From Hwangdonia lutea (GTDB lineage Bacteria; Bacteroidota; Bacteroidia; Flavobacteriales; Flavobacteriaceae), in contig NZ_CP136521.1 of the NCBI RefSeq assembly GCF_032814565.1, forward strand, positions 1,088,501 through 1,152,500: a stretch of DNA of 64,000 nucleotides. The letters run 5' to 3'. Positions 17,313 through 26,439 of this stretch are shown piece after piece. The translations under genes and the position numbers were made by a program. Every line of letters begins with the position of its first letter. The stretch's first letter is position 1. The notes under the pieces are model-generated. The model saw only the letters and a list, made by a program, of their open reading frames with translations. It searched no databases and was not told the DNA's origin.

Positions 17313-18125
17313 TTATTTCATTTTTTTGATGTTGTGAATCACACCGCCATCTACCAAAATATCTGTACTGTTTATAAATCGTGCCGCATCACTGGCTAAA
17401 AAACGGATGACTTCTGCTACATCTTCGGGCTGACCGTTGCGCTTTAAAGGTGTGGCTTGTTTAATCATTTCCATGCGTTCCGGATGCTCTTCTGCTGCCT
17501 TTAGTGCCATTGGGGTTTCAATAACGCCTGGTGAAACAGATACAATTCGCGCTCCTTTTTCTCCCCATTTATCGGCATTTTTAATGGTTAGCAATTGCAC
17601 GCCTCGTTTTGCAAAATTGTACATGAGATCGGAATTGTTATTTACAAATTCGCTAACCGTATCAAAAGATTCTGGTGCTTGCGGATTTGCGAGCGCCTCA
17701 TCATAATCCTTATTTGCAGGAACTGTATGTGCCATCATAGACGATAATAATATAGCGACAGAATCTTTTACAGCAAGTTTATAAAATGCATCTACCAAAA
17801 GCTCTGTTGCCACCAAATCTATGGTGTAAACTTTATGCAAATCTTTTACAGTTCCGCTAACTCCAGCTGTATGAATAAACGCTTTTAACGCACCTTTATC
17901 GGCCACGAATTCTGTTAACTTTTCAATATCTTTTTTAGATGTAATGTCGCAGGCTATTCCCGAAACATTAAATCCTTCTTTTGATAATTTTTCTACGGTT
18001 TCATTCAATCTTTCTTGTGAATAATCCGTTAAAATCAGTGGGTGATTTTTAAAAGCTCTTGCACAAACTTGACCTATGCCTCCTGCTCCTCCCGTAATAA
18101 CTATTAGGTTTTTTTGAACTTTCAT
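17313..18125 (-). CDS. Short-chain dehydrogenase/reductase
   Basis: A 270-residue SDR: cofactor motif TGGAGGIGQVC (residues about 11-21), FIHTAGVSG in place of NNAG, LLSSMMAHTVP with the catalytic Ser. The usual YxxxK is replaced by a longer region in which YNFAKRGVQLL (around residues 168-178) supplies Tyr and Lys. An insertion of about 25 residues between Ser and Tyr (NKDYDEALANPQAPESFDTV) is like that of bacterial 3-alpha-hydroxysteroid dehydrogenase/carbonyl reductases. The C-terminal segment recurs as a relic at 15062-15169. It is 45 bases downstream of the META lipoprotein, in the same transcript. The substrate is unknown. Confidence 0.86.
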   Translation of the reverse strand: MKVQKNLIVITGGAGGIGQVCARAFKNHPLILTDYSQERLNETVEKLSKEGFNVSGIACDITSKKDIEKLTEFVADKGALKAFIHTAGVSGTVKDLHKVYTIDLVATELLVDAFYKLAVKDSVAILLSSMMAHTVPANKDYDEALANPQAPESFDTVSEFVNNNSDLMYNFAKRGVQLLTIKNADKWGEKGARIVSVSPGVIETPMALKAAEEHPERMEMIKQATPLKRNGQPEDVAEVIRFLASDAARFINSTDILVDGGVIHNIKKMK

Positions 18126-18170
18126 TTTTGTATATTTTTAATGGTTAATTATATAAGTTGCAAATGGTGT

Positions 18171-19007
18171 TTATTTAAAATAAACCGCTTCAAAAACGGC
18201 TAAGGGCGCTCTTTTGCCTACATTTAATGATAATACATCATTATTAACGGTGTAATTATCCGCAAGCTCAAAAATCTTTAAAAATTCGGCTTCGTTTACT
18301 GCAACATCTGGACATGCTTTTAAGGTTGTTGCCATGTTTTTAAAGCGAATTCTATTGCCTTTTTCCAAAGTATATTCACCGCTAACGGTATTACAACCTG
18401 CAAATCCCGTAACTTTATTGTCTTGAGTTTTTAAGGTGAAGAATATTTCGCGCTCTTGGTTTTCTGCCAGCGTTACCTCTTTTCCATCCAAGGTTTTTAT
18501 TTTCCAGTATTTTTCAACAATGGGCTCGTTAGTCGATTCTGCTTTTTTAAACTCTGCCAAAGGCGCTCTTTTAGCTTTATTCAATGCCAATTTATTTCCG
18601 GAAATAGTAAAATTATCCGCCGTATCAAAAATGCTTAGGATTTGTGATTCGTTGATTTTTGAATCTGGGCACATCTTTCGTGTGGATGCCAATTGTGAAA
18701 ACGAAATCCGGTTTCCCTTTTCAATGGTATAAGTTCCCATAAAGGTATTACAACCAGAATAGCCATTAACACGATTGGTTTCAGAATCCAAAATAAAATA
18801 GATTTCTTCCCCATTTGATTCTGGGTTGTTTATAGCATCACCTTCTAGCGTAGTGATAACCCATTTAATGTTTTCAATTGATACGTTTTCAATGGTGTTT
18901 GTTGCATCGGTCGCTTTTTCTGGATTTTCAGAATTTGATTTTTTTCCATTATTACAACTTAATATGGTTACAGCCAAAAGTGCGACAGTTGTTAATTTCG
19001 TTTTCAT
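18171..19007 (-). CDS. Lipoprotein with two META (HslJ-like) domains
   Basis: A 278-residue lipoprotein starting MKTKLTTVALLAVTILSCNN, where Cys18 would be lipidated. Two META domains follow (about 45-150 and 155-275). Each has the hallmark W-x-(I/L)-x-T-L-(E/D)-G start and the RVNGYSGCNTFMGTYTIEKG or KVTGFAGCNTVSGEYTLEKG core with Cys, then LASTRKMCPD or MATTLKACPD. I chose the ATG at 19007; an in-frame ATG at 19028 would leave only about four bases of leader and add seven residues before the signal peptide. HslJ-type proteins are envelope stress proteins. The gene heads the stress run and its promoter carries the GbsR-type dyad. Confidence 0.88.
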   Translation of the reverse strand: MKTKLTTVALLAVTILSCNNGKKSNSENPEKATDATNTIENVSIENIKWVITTLEGDAINNPESNGEEIYFILDSETNRVNGYSGCNTFMGTYTIEKGNRISFSQLASTRKMCPDSKINESQILSIFDTADNFTISGNKLALNKAKRAPLAEFKKAESTNEPIVEKYWKIKTLDGKEVTLAENQEREIFFTLKTQDNKVTGFAGCNTVSGEYTLEKGNRIRFKNMATTLKACPDVAVNEAEFLKIFELADNYTVNNDVLSLNVGKRAPLAVFEAVYFK

Positions 19008-19038
19008 ATTTATATTTTTATAGTTCATTGATCCTACA

Positions 19039-19074
19039 CAAATATACGTTTAGTTCGGCACATTACGAACTAAA
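19039..19074 (-). promoter_or_regulatory. Promoter of the stress run with the GbsR-type operator
   Basis: The minus strand has TATATTTG at 19039-19046, then the dyad TTTAGTTCG (19049-19057), N8, CGAACTAAA (19066-19074). Nineteen bases separate the -7 box from TTCG of the distal half-site. The layout and sequence, apart from the eight-base spacer, are the same as at 702-736, including CAAATATACGTTTAGTTCG on the plus strand. Two independent occurrences of this arrangement in one window argue for a common repressor, most simply the GbsR-type protein at 192-674. Confidence 0.8.
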
Positions 19075-19368
19075 TAGTATTAAATTATTGTTAAAATTTG
19101 TTTTTCAGCTTTTTAGCGCATCCTTTTTTAACTGAAGTTATTATTCTAAAGTTAATGTAATTTCTTTATTTTATGATTGGGTTTTACTAATAATTGCAAA
19201 TTAGCTTCTTAAATTATGCGCTAACTCTTTCTTGATTTAGATGTGTTTTTCACAATAAAAACCAGTTAAATTTATCATATAAAAAATGAAACGACTATAA
19301 AATTTTGATATATTTAAAAACAATAAGCAGCATTATCATAAAAAAAGAGCCAAACACCTATCTTTTAA

Positions 19369-19399
19369 TTTGAGATTCTATTAACTAAACTTATATTTG
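19369..19399 (+). promoter_or_regulatory. Promoter of the glutamate-synthase-like gene
   Basis: TTTG (19369-19372), 19 bases, TATATTTG (19392-19399): a full match to the Bacteroidota housekeeping promoter. The leader to the ATG at 19431 is about 25 bases. The rest of the gap 19075-19368 shows AT-rich sequence with no gene. Confidence 0.8.
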
Positions 19400-19430
19400 T
19401 TACTTTAAGAATGTTAAATAACTATATGGC

Positions 19431-21020
19431 ATGAAAGTTCGTGAAAAGTTTATTTTAATTTCAACTACGGTTGTTGTAATTATAGGCGTTATAGCCGTGT
19501 TTTGGCTGCCAATTTTGTGGATACTACTATTGGTTGCACCACTTATTATTATGGGTGTTTTTGATATATTCCAAAAAAAACACACCATAAGGCGAAACTT
19601 TCCGCTTATCGGCCGCTTTAGATATGTATTGGAGTCCATTCGACCAGAAATCATGCAATACTTTGTGGAAACCGATACCGAAGGGCGCCCATTAAACCGT
19701 ATACTAAGGTCTTTAATTTACCGCAGGGCAAAGGGTGCGAATGACACCGAACCTTTTGGCACACAGTTAAATATATACCATTCTGGTTATGAGTGGTTAG
19801 AACATTCGATGTATGCAAAAAACAACCCGAAAGATATTGGCGAATTCCCCCGTTTAATTATTGGAGGTAAAGATTGCAAACAGCCGTACTCTTCCAGTTT
19901 GCTAAATATTTCGGCAATGAGTTTCGGTTCACTGAGCAATAATGCTATTCTAGCCCTAAACAAAGGCGCTAAAATGGGTAATTTTGCACATAACACCGGC
20001 GAAGGCGCCATAAGCGACTATCATTTAAAATATGGAGGTGATCTTATATGGCAGATTGGAACAGGATATTTTGGGTGCCGAAAAGACGATGGGTCGTTTA
20101 ACGAAGTTACGTTTAGAGAAAACGCCTTACGTCCGCAAGTAAAAATGATTGAGATAAAACTGTCTCAAGGTGCAAAACCGGGACATGGGGGTATTTTACC
20201 CGCTATTAAGAACACCGAAGAAATTGCTCGAATCAGGCATATTAAACCGGGCATAGCAGTACACTCTCCACCATCGCATTCCGCTTTTTCAGACCCTATT
20301 CAATTCATGCATTTTATAAAAAAGCTTCGTGATTTATCCGACGGCAAACCTGTAGGTTTTAAATTATGCGTTGGTAGAAAACAAGAGTTTATGGATTTTT
20401 GCGAAGCCATGATTTATACCGGCATACTTCCCGATTTTATTACCGTTGATGGTGGTGAAGGCGGTACCGGTGCAGCTCCTGTTGAGTTTTCAAATTCCAT
20501 GGGAATGCCTTTGCGTGAAGGATTGATTTTTGTGCATGATACCTTGGTTGGTTTTGGACTGCGAAAGGAAATAAAAGTTATTGTTGCCGGAAAAATTATT
20601 ACAGGGTTCCACATGGCAAGAGCCATAGCTTTAGGTGCCGATGGTTGTAACAGTGCCCGTGCCATGATGCTTTCCATTGGGTGTATTCAAGCGCTGCAGT
20701 GCAACAACAATACTTGTCCTGTTGGCGTTGCAACCCAAAACCCTTCTTTAGTAAAAGGATTGGTAGTTGATGATAAGGCACCACGGGCACATAGATACCA
20801 CAAGGCCACCATACAAAGTTTTTTAGAGCTTGTTGCAGCAGCTGGTCTTAACGATCCTAGCGAATTGTCAAGAGAGCATATTAGTAAAAGAGTTGGCTTG
20901 TACACGGTACAGACTTATGATGAAATTTATCCGCCTATGCAAGAAGGCTGTTTAATAGACATAAAAACAATTCCCGATTACTATAAACGATTTTTCCATC
21001 TTACACGTATTATGAAATAA
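19431..21020 (+). CDS. FMN-binding glutamate-synthase-like protein, membrane-anchored
   Basis: A 529-residue protein. Residues about 7-48 form two hydrophobic segments; residues about 80-510 are the FMN/iron-sulfur domain of glutamate synthase large subunit. Motifs seen: SAMSFGSLSNNAI, GEGAISDYHLKYGGDLIWQI, QGAKPGHGGILP, FITVDGGEGGTGAAPVEFSN, and the cluster Cys pattern GCIQALQCNNNTCPVG (C-x5-C-x4-C). The glutaminase domain, the central domain and the beta-helix of full GltB are absent. Such stand-alone proteins are widespread, and their true reaction is not firmly known. A good promoter precedes it. FUSC follows after 108 bases and may be cotranscribed. Confidence 0.87.
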   Translation: MKVREKFILISTTVVVIIGVIAVFWLPILWILLLVAPLIIMGVFDIFQKKHTIRRNFPLIGRFRYVLESIRPEIMQYFVETDTEGRPLNRILRSLIYRRAKGANDTEPFGTQLNIYHSGYEWLEHSMYAKNNPKDIGEFPRLIIGGKDCKQPYSSSLLNISAMSFGSLSNNAILALNKGAKMGNFAHNTGEGAISDYHLKYGGDLIWQIGTGYFGCRKDDGSFNEVTFRENALRPQVKMIEIKLSQGAKPGHGGILPAIKNTEEIARIRHIKPGIAVHSPPSHSAFSDPIQFMHFIKKLRDLSDGKPVGFKLCVGRKQEFMDFCEAMIYTGILPDFITVDGGEGGTGAAPVEFSNSMGMPLREGLIFVHDTLVGFGLRKEIKVIVAGKIITGFHMARAIALGADGCNSARAMMLSIGCIQALQCNNNTCPVGVATQNPSLVKGLVVDDKAPRAHRYHKATIQSFLELVAAAGLNDPSELSREHISKRVGLYTVQTYDEIYPPMQEGCLIDIKTIPDYYKRFFHLTRIMK

Positions 21021-21128
21021 TAGAACGAAGAGAATCCATAATATAGATGTGCAATCGCTAACAACATGGTTTTATGTTAAAAACCGTATTATTTTTTCAA
21101 ACAGTATCTTTATGGCAAATTATAAATC

Positions 21129-23366
21129 TTGACTCCAATTTCAAATTTTATAACAAATAACACCACAGAATTAGTAGAGTTTTTAAAAAGCACTAGTTTT
21201 TCGAAAGCTGTTTTAGTTGGTGTTGCCATAAGTTTACCCATAGTTATTGGTCTTGTTACCAATTATTTTGAAATTGGACTTGCTATTTGTTTTGGTGCCT
21301 TTTGGTGCTCACCAAGTGATGTTGCCGGAAATTTAAAACATAAGCAGGTTGGTATTCTTTTTTCCACCTTTTTAGTTGTAATCATCAGTTTTATTGGTGG
21401 TTATCTCGATATTTCAAATTATTTGCTATTTCCTGTTTTAGGTCTACTCACATTTAGCATTGCCTTTATTTCCATATATGGATTTAGAGCTTCAATGATA
21501 AGCTTTTCAGGATTGTTGGCATTAGTGCTGAGTTTTGCGCATACGTCAGAAAATTTAGAAGTCTATCAATACGCCCTTTGGATTGGCGCTGGAGGTCTGT
21601 GGTATTTATTGTTATCAACCATTTGGTTTTACTTTAATCCTAAAGCGTATACTGAAGAAACCCTAAACGATACCTTTTTATTAACAGCCGATTTTTTAGA
21701 TACCAGAAATCAGCTTTTCGGCGAACAACAAACCAGAGATGCCCTGCAAACAAAACTCATGGCCTTAAAGGTTGAACTAACCGAACACCATGATACATTA
21801 AGGGAAGTTTTAATTTCTTACCGTAAAAGTTCGGGCAAATCCTTTTATCACGGCAAACGATTATTGGTTTTTACCCAATTGGTAGAATTGTTGGAAACGG
21901 CTATTGCAAACCCTGTAAATTACAGCAAAATGGATGCACTTTTAAAAATCCATCCAGAGTTTAAAACTCATTTTCAGATGCTGATAACTGAATTTTCATC
22001 GCAATTACGCAGCATTGCAGTCCATATTAACAATTCAAAAAAATTCCCATCAAATAAAATTCTTAATGAAGCTTTTAAAAAAATTGAAAACGATATTTTA
22101 AAGCTTAAAAATGAAAAGGATCCAGAAGCCTACGAACGGTATTTGATGCTTCAGAATTTCTTGGATTACCAAAAAAAGCAATTCGAAAAGCTCAAAAAAA
22201 TAAAATGGTTGTTGGGCAAGCCTGAATTAACTTCAGATGATTTAATGACCAAGGATTATCTCAATCGTTTTATACATGCGCAGGATTATGATCCAAAACT
22301 AATCTTAAGAAACCTAGGTTTTAAGTCCACTATTTTTAAACATTCCCTACGTTTGGCAGTAACGGTAATGTTGGGTTATGGCATTGGCCTGTACTTCGAT
22401 TTACAAAACCCGTATTGGATTATATTAACCATAATTGTAATAATGCGCCCCAGTTACGGCCTTACAAAAACGCGCTCCAAAGACCGCGTTATCGGCACAT
22501 TAATTGGTGCCGTTATAGCTAGCGGTATTGTGTTTTTAATTCACAACACCTATGTTTATGGCGCCTTGGGTGTGCTCACTTTGGTCATTGCGTTTTCAAT
22601 GATTCAGAAAAATTACAAGGCTTCTGCAACGTTTATTACGCTAAGTGTTATTTTTATTTACGCCATTATACAGCCTGATATTTTAAAGGTTATTCAGTTT
22701 AGGGTTATAGACACTATAATTGGTGCGGCTCTTTCGTACATGACAATGCGTTGGCTTTGGCCTGCGTGGTCGTTTATGGAAATTGGCGATAATATAAAAG
22801 ATGGTTTAAATGCGAACACCGCTTTTTTTAAATCGATTAGCAGTTATTACCAACAAAAAGGAAAAGTACCAACAAGCTTAAAAGTAAACCGGAAAAAAGC
22901 ATTTGTACAAATGTCTAATTTAAGTTCGGCATTTCAGCGTATGGCACAAGAGCCGGAATCGAAGCAAAACCATATGGACGACATTTATGAACTCGTTGAA
23001 ATTAACCATAATTTTTTAGCGTCATTGGCATCGTTGAGTTCATATATTCAAAATCATAAAACCACGGAAGCCTCAAAAGAATTCAAAATAATTTCAGAAA
23101 AAATCCAAGACAACCTCGACACGGTTTGTAGGCAATTAAAAACTATAGATTTTGAAGTATCAAAAACAAAATCCGATCTTTCCGAGTTAGAAAATCAATC
23201 TGAAAAGCTTAAATTCTCCATAGATCAGCTTACAAATGAAGCCATTTCCAAAACAGATAACGTACGTGCGCACAAGGAAGCACACTTAATTTGGGAACAG
23301 ATGTATTGGTTGTTTTCCTTAAGTGAAAAAATGTTGAAATTAACCTCGAAATTCAATACGGATTAA
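21129..23366 (+). CDS. FUSC-family (YccS-like) inner membrane protein
   Basis: A 745-residue protein with two sets of membrane helices (residues about 25-175 and 395-530), each followed by a helical cytoplasmic part; the last, around 540-745, contains coiled coil (DTVCRQLKTIDFEVSKTKSD region). This is the layout of the FUSC/YccS/YhfK and aromatic-acid exporter families. The second set contains LQNPYWIILTIIVIMRPSYG and KTRSKDRVIGTLIG, the FUSC signature. The start is TTG at 21129, directly after an in-frame stop; no ATG is available nearby. The substrate is unknown. Confidence 0.85.
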   Translation: MTPISNFITNNTTELVEFLKSTSFSKAVLVGVAISLPIVIGLVTNYFEIGLAICFGAFWCSPSDVAGNLKHKQVGILFSTFLVVIISFIGGYLDISNYLLFPVLGLLTFSIAFISIYGFRASMISFSGLLALVLSFAHTSENLEVYQYALWIGAGGLWYLLLSTIWFYFNPKAYTEETLNDTFLLTADFLDTRNQLFGEQQTRDALQTKLMALKVELTEHHDTLREVLISYRKSSGKSFYHGKRLLVFTQLVELLETAIANPVNYSKMDALLKIHPEFKTHFQMLITEFSSQLRSIAVHINNSKKFPSNKILNEAFKKIENDILKLKNEKDPEAYERYLMLQNFLDYQKKQFEKLKKIKWLLGKPELTSDDLMTKDYLNRFIHAQDYDPKLILRNLGFKSTIFKHSLRLAVTVMLGYGIGLYFDLQNPYWIILTIIVIMRPSYGLTKTRSKDRVIGTLIGAVIASGIVFLIHNTYVYGALGVLTLVIAFSMIQKNYKASATFITLSVIFIYAIIQPDILKVIQFRVIDTIIGAALSYMTMRWLWPAWSFMEIGDNIKDGLNANTAFFKSISSYYQQKGKVPTSLKVNRKKAFVQMSNLSSAFQRMAQEPESKQNHMDDIYELVEINHNFLASLASLSSYIQNHKTTEASKEFKIISEKIQDNLDTVCRQLKTIDFEVSKTKSDLSELENQSEKLKFSIDQLTNEAISKTDNVRAHKEAHLIWEQMYWLFSLSEKMLKLTSKFNTD

Positions 23367-23420
23367 AACAACCCCAAGCCGACAAATTGAATTAAGTGCC
23401 CTTGCAGCAATACTTTCATA

Positions 23421-23452
23421 AAAAAGCCACTCCAGGTTTCCCTAAAGTGGCT
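23421..23452 (-). terminator. Terminator of dsbD
   Basis: AGCCACT (23425-23431) pairs with AGTGGCT (23446-23452). On the minus strand the stem is followed by six T. It lies about 48 bases after the dsbD stop, in the gap between the convergent FUSC and dsbD genes. Confidence 0.75.
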
Positions 23453-23499
23453 CATTGTTAAACAGCCCTCACATTAACACTAAAACTTTCCGCGACGGG

Positions 23500-25530
23500 C
23501 TATTTAAAATTGTTCAACCCTGCCTTCATCCAATTGTAATATTCGTCGGCATCGGGCATATAGCCCACAGGGTCGTTTAGGTTTTGTTCATCATGCCCCA
23601 TCAGCACATAAAACGGTTGGGTATTGGTCTTGAATTTTATGGTTTGGAACTCGCTCCATTTTTGCCCTATGTATTTTAGTTTTTTTCCGGGCCTCAATTC
23701 AGATTCGATCACCTCGTCCTCCGGCAACTTCCGTTTATCATCGACATACAGCGAAATCAGTACAACCTCGTTTTTAAGCACATTGAGCACTTGATCGTTT
23801 ACCCAAACATTCTGTTCCATTTTACGGCAGTTTACACAGGCCCAACCCGTAAAATCCAGCATCACTGGTTTGTTTACTTTTTTGGCATAGGCCAAACCCT
23901 TGTCGTAATCGTTAAAGGCCAGAATTTGATGCGGTGCCAATAAGTGCGCACCTTCTGGCAGATCTTTATTTTCGTTGGAAATGACACCACCACCTACTTT
24001 TGAATTCCCAACGCCATAGGGCGATTCGGCATAATCCAATGGCGGCGGAAATGCACTGATCAGATTCAATGGTGCGCCCCAAAGCCCCGGAATCATGTAA
24101 ATGGTAAACGTGAGCACGATGAGCCCCAAGCTCAACCGCCCCACGGAAATATGGGTCAACGGTGAATCGTGCGGTAATCTGATTTTTCCGAAAAGATACA
24201 ATGCTAAGGTTCCGAAAACGGCAATCCAAATGGCGATAAACACTTCCCTTTCTAAAATATGAAGCTGCAAAACCAAATCGGCCTGCGACAAAAACTTAAA
24301 GGCCAAGGCCAATTCTAAAAAGCCCAAAACCACTTTTACGGTATTTAACCAACCACCGGATTTTGGCAATGAGTTTAACCAGCCCGGGAATGCCGCAAAC
24401 AATCCAAATGGCAAGGCTATGGCCAACGAAAAGCCCAACATGCCCACGATTGGGGCAATGCCCCCTTTTGAGGCGGCCTCGACCAACAGTGTGCCCACAA
24501 TGGGCCCTGTACAGGAAAACGAGACCAGCGCCAATGCCAGTGCCATAAAAAAGATGCCTATTAAACCGCCCCTATCGGCTTGTTTATCGACATTGTTAAC
24601 CCATTTACTCGGCAAAACAATTTCGAAAGCGCCCAAAAAGGACAGCGCAAACACGATTAACAGTAAAAAGAAAATAAGGTTGAACCAAACGTTTGTTGCC
24701 ATGGCGTTTAAGGCATCGGCACCAAAAATGGCGGTAACGGCAATGCCCAAAATAAGATAAATGGCGATAATACTAATGCCGTATACAATGGCGTTTTTCA
24801 CGCCTTTGGCCTTGGTTTTGCTTTGTTTGGTAAAGAAGCTCACCGTCATGGGAATCATCGGGAACACGCAGGGTGTTAACAACGCTGCAAACCCCGATAG
24901 AAAGGCAATGATGAAAATGGCCCACAGACCTCTTGTTTCTTGTTTTTTATTGTCTTTTTTTACTTGCTTAACGGCTGGGGTTACCGGTTCTTTTTCGGGC
25001 TCCTGGAAATTTACCGTTGGTTCCGTTGTTGCGGATTCCGTAGATGCGGATTCCGTTGTCGTTACCGTTTTGGCTTCGGCGGCTTCTGAAAGGTTAAATT
25101 CCAAATCCACGTAATTCGGTGGCAAACAGCGTGTGTCGTCGCAAACCATGAACTCTACTTCGCCTTTAACAATGGACAGCTCTTGGTTTAATACTTTGAT
25201 GCGTTGCCTAAATTCCGCTTTATTGTCGAAAAACTTTATGCGCATGTTAAAAACCGGATCGTTTACCGTGTGCCCTTCATCTTCGGCCACTTTGCCAATC
25301 AACTCGTAACCTGCGTTGGGCTCAAAACCAAACGTGGTTGGAATCGGACCGTCTTCCGGTACGTTTTGCGAGTATAGGTGCCAACCGCTTTCTATGATGG
25401 CATCGGTGATTAACAAGTATTCGGTATCCGACAGTTTTTCAACGGATGTGCTCCATTTAACCGGGTCGAACACTTGCGAAAACCCATTAAAACCAAGAGT
25501 TAACAGCAGAATTATGATTGTTTTTTTCAT
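23500..25530 (-). CDS. dsbD: Thiol:disulfide interchange protein DsbD
   Basis: A 676-residue protein that moves electrons from cytoplasmic thioredoxin to the periplasm. Order: signal peptide (1-18); periplasmic alpha domain with the Cys pair in [11 protein letters not shown]; a Thr/Glu/Lys-rich linker (about 155-200); eight-helix membrane domain with [16 protein letters not shown] and [12 protein letters not shown], each holding one redox Cys; C-terminal thioredoxin-like domain with WACVNC (Cys565 and Cys568). Base composition is visibly more GC-rich than the neighbours (one sampled 60-base line is 50 percent GC, against about a third in the FUSC gene), which could indicate transfer or unusual constraint. 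A single-gene unit with its own terminator. Confidence 0.94.
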   Translation of the reverse strand: MKKTIIILLLTLGFNGFSQVFDPVKWSTSVEKLSDTEYLLITDAIIESGWHLYSQNVPEDGPIPTTFGFEPNAGYELIGKVAEDEGHTVNDPVFNMRIKFFDNKAEFRQRIKVLNQELSIVKGEVEFMVCDDTRCLPPNYVDLEFNLSEAAEAKTVTTTESASTESATTEPTVNFQEPEKEPVTPAVKQVKKDNKKQETRGLWAIFIIAFLSGFAALLTPCVFPMIPMTVSFFTKQSKTKAKGVKNAIVYGISIIAIYLILGIAVTAIFGADALNAMATNVWFNLIFFLLLIVFALSFLGAFEIVLPSKWVNNVDKQADRGGLIGIFFMALALALVSFSCTGPIVGTLLVEAASKGGIAPIVGMLGFSLAIALPFGLFAAFPGWLNSLPKSGGWLNTVKVVLGFLELALAFKFLSQADLVLQLHILEREVFIAIWIAVFGTLALYLFGKIRLPHDSPLTHISVGRLSLGLIVLTFTIYMIPGLWGAPLNLISAFPPPLDYAESPYGVGNSKVGGGVISNENKDLPEGAHLLAPHQILAFNDYDKGLAYAKKVNKPVMLDFTGWACVNCRKMEQNVWVNDQVLNVLKNEVVLISLYVDDKRKLPEDEVIESELRPGKKLKYIGQKWSEFQTIKFKTNTQPFYVLMGHDEQNLNDPVGYMPDADEYYNWMKAGLNNFK

Positions 25531-25856
25531 TTGATTTTGATTACGATTTAAAATCGGTTTTTTAACTTGTTGTATTAATGGCTTTAAAAAAAATCTAATA
25601 AGCTTTTGTCCTATCCATTAATTTTTTGAACAAACAACTAAAATTTTCTGTTCTTAATTATTTTTTACAATATTACCGAAATTTTCAAGATTTCTCATAT
25701 TGGCCTATACTAAAAACGTATGCCCATGCTTTAATAAAAGGCTGTTTTATAAAAAGGCGCAATTTACGTATAAACCCTTATTTTTATTATGCTTTTATGA
25801 TAACTTTATGATTACTCACCTTTAGAATTTCTGAATATTTTTTTAAGAATTAAACA
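25531..25856. other. Intergenic gap upstream of dsbD
   Basis: AT-rich. A 61-codon open frame on the plus strand (25626-25811) begins with TTG and has no recognisable features. No promoter matching TAnnTTTG was found for dsbD. I see no supported gene here. Confidence 0.5.
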
Positions 25857-25860
25857 TAAA

Positions 25861-25890
25861 AAAACCAGAGTTTATTAATCCTCTGGTTTT
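25861..25890 (-). terminator. Terminator after the SnoaL/RidA/NTF2/SDR genes
   Basis: AAAACCAGAG (25861-25870) and CTCTGGTTTT (25881-25890) form a ten-base stem with a ten-base loop. On the minus strand seven T follow. It is 115 bases beyond the SnoaL-like stop at 26006. Confidence 0.8.
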
Positions 25891-26005
25891 CATGAATAAG
25901 ATGCTTTAAAAGATTGTTTTTTGAAGGACTAACTCTAAACAACAAGTATATATTTCAAAACATTTATAAATAGTATTGGTTTTGCTAAAAAATTGTTTAA
26001 CAACA

Positions 26006-26416
26006 CTATTCGATCTCGGCTTCAGCCAACTTTTTAGTATCTACATATTGCTGAAAGCCAACTATTTTACCGTCGTCATTAAGTGTCCACAAATGAGCGA
26101 CTTGGACATCTGCTTCTTTAGCCGTTGATTTCACTTTAAAATGATAGCGTAAAGTGGCGAGCACTTTATTATGCATCATCTCGTGAAGCTCTATGTTTTT
26201 TAAGGCAAATGATTCGTACATATCACCTATGCGCGCAAACACACCATTTAAAATAGCATCCGGACCAATATAGGGATTACCATCTGCCAGCCTATTGCTT
26301 TCGGCTTCATTCCATATAATTTCAGGATGCATGGCTCCGAGAACATTGGGCATATCGCCTGTTGCGAAGGCACTATATAATTTGTCGATAACTTGAATAT
26401 TTTGATTGCTTTTCAC
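26006..26416 (-). CDS. SnoaL-like/NTF2-fold protein
   Basis: A 136-residue single-domain protein of the SnoaL-like NTF2 superfamily: IDKLYSAFATGDMPNVLGAM at the start, HPEIIWNEAESNRLADGNPY, the VFARIGDMYESFALKNIELH middle, and the strand pair ending HLWTLNDDGKIVGFQQYVDT. There is no signal peptide, so it is cytoplasmic. This fold forms small ligand-binding or hydrolase/isomerase pockets; function is not predictable. It lies 23 bases after the RidA-like lipoprotein gene, suggesting an operon. The adjacent NTF2 protein at 27066-28001 has two such domains. Confidence 0.83.
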   Translation of the reverse strand: MKSNQNIQVIDKLYSAFATGDMPNVLGAMHPEIIWNEAESNRLADGNPYIGPDAILNGVFARIGDMYESFALKNIELHEMMHNKVLATLRYHFKVKSTAKEADVQVAHLWTLNDDGKIVGFQQYVDTKKLAEAEIE

Positions 26417-26439
26417 GATTATTGTTTTAAGTTAATATA

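Noticed and set aside
25626-25811. A 61-codon frame upstream of dsbD
   Set aside because: TTG start, Tyr/Phe/Lys-rich from AT bias, no features.
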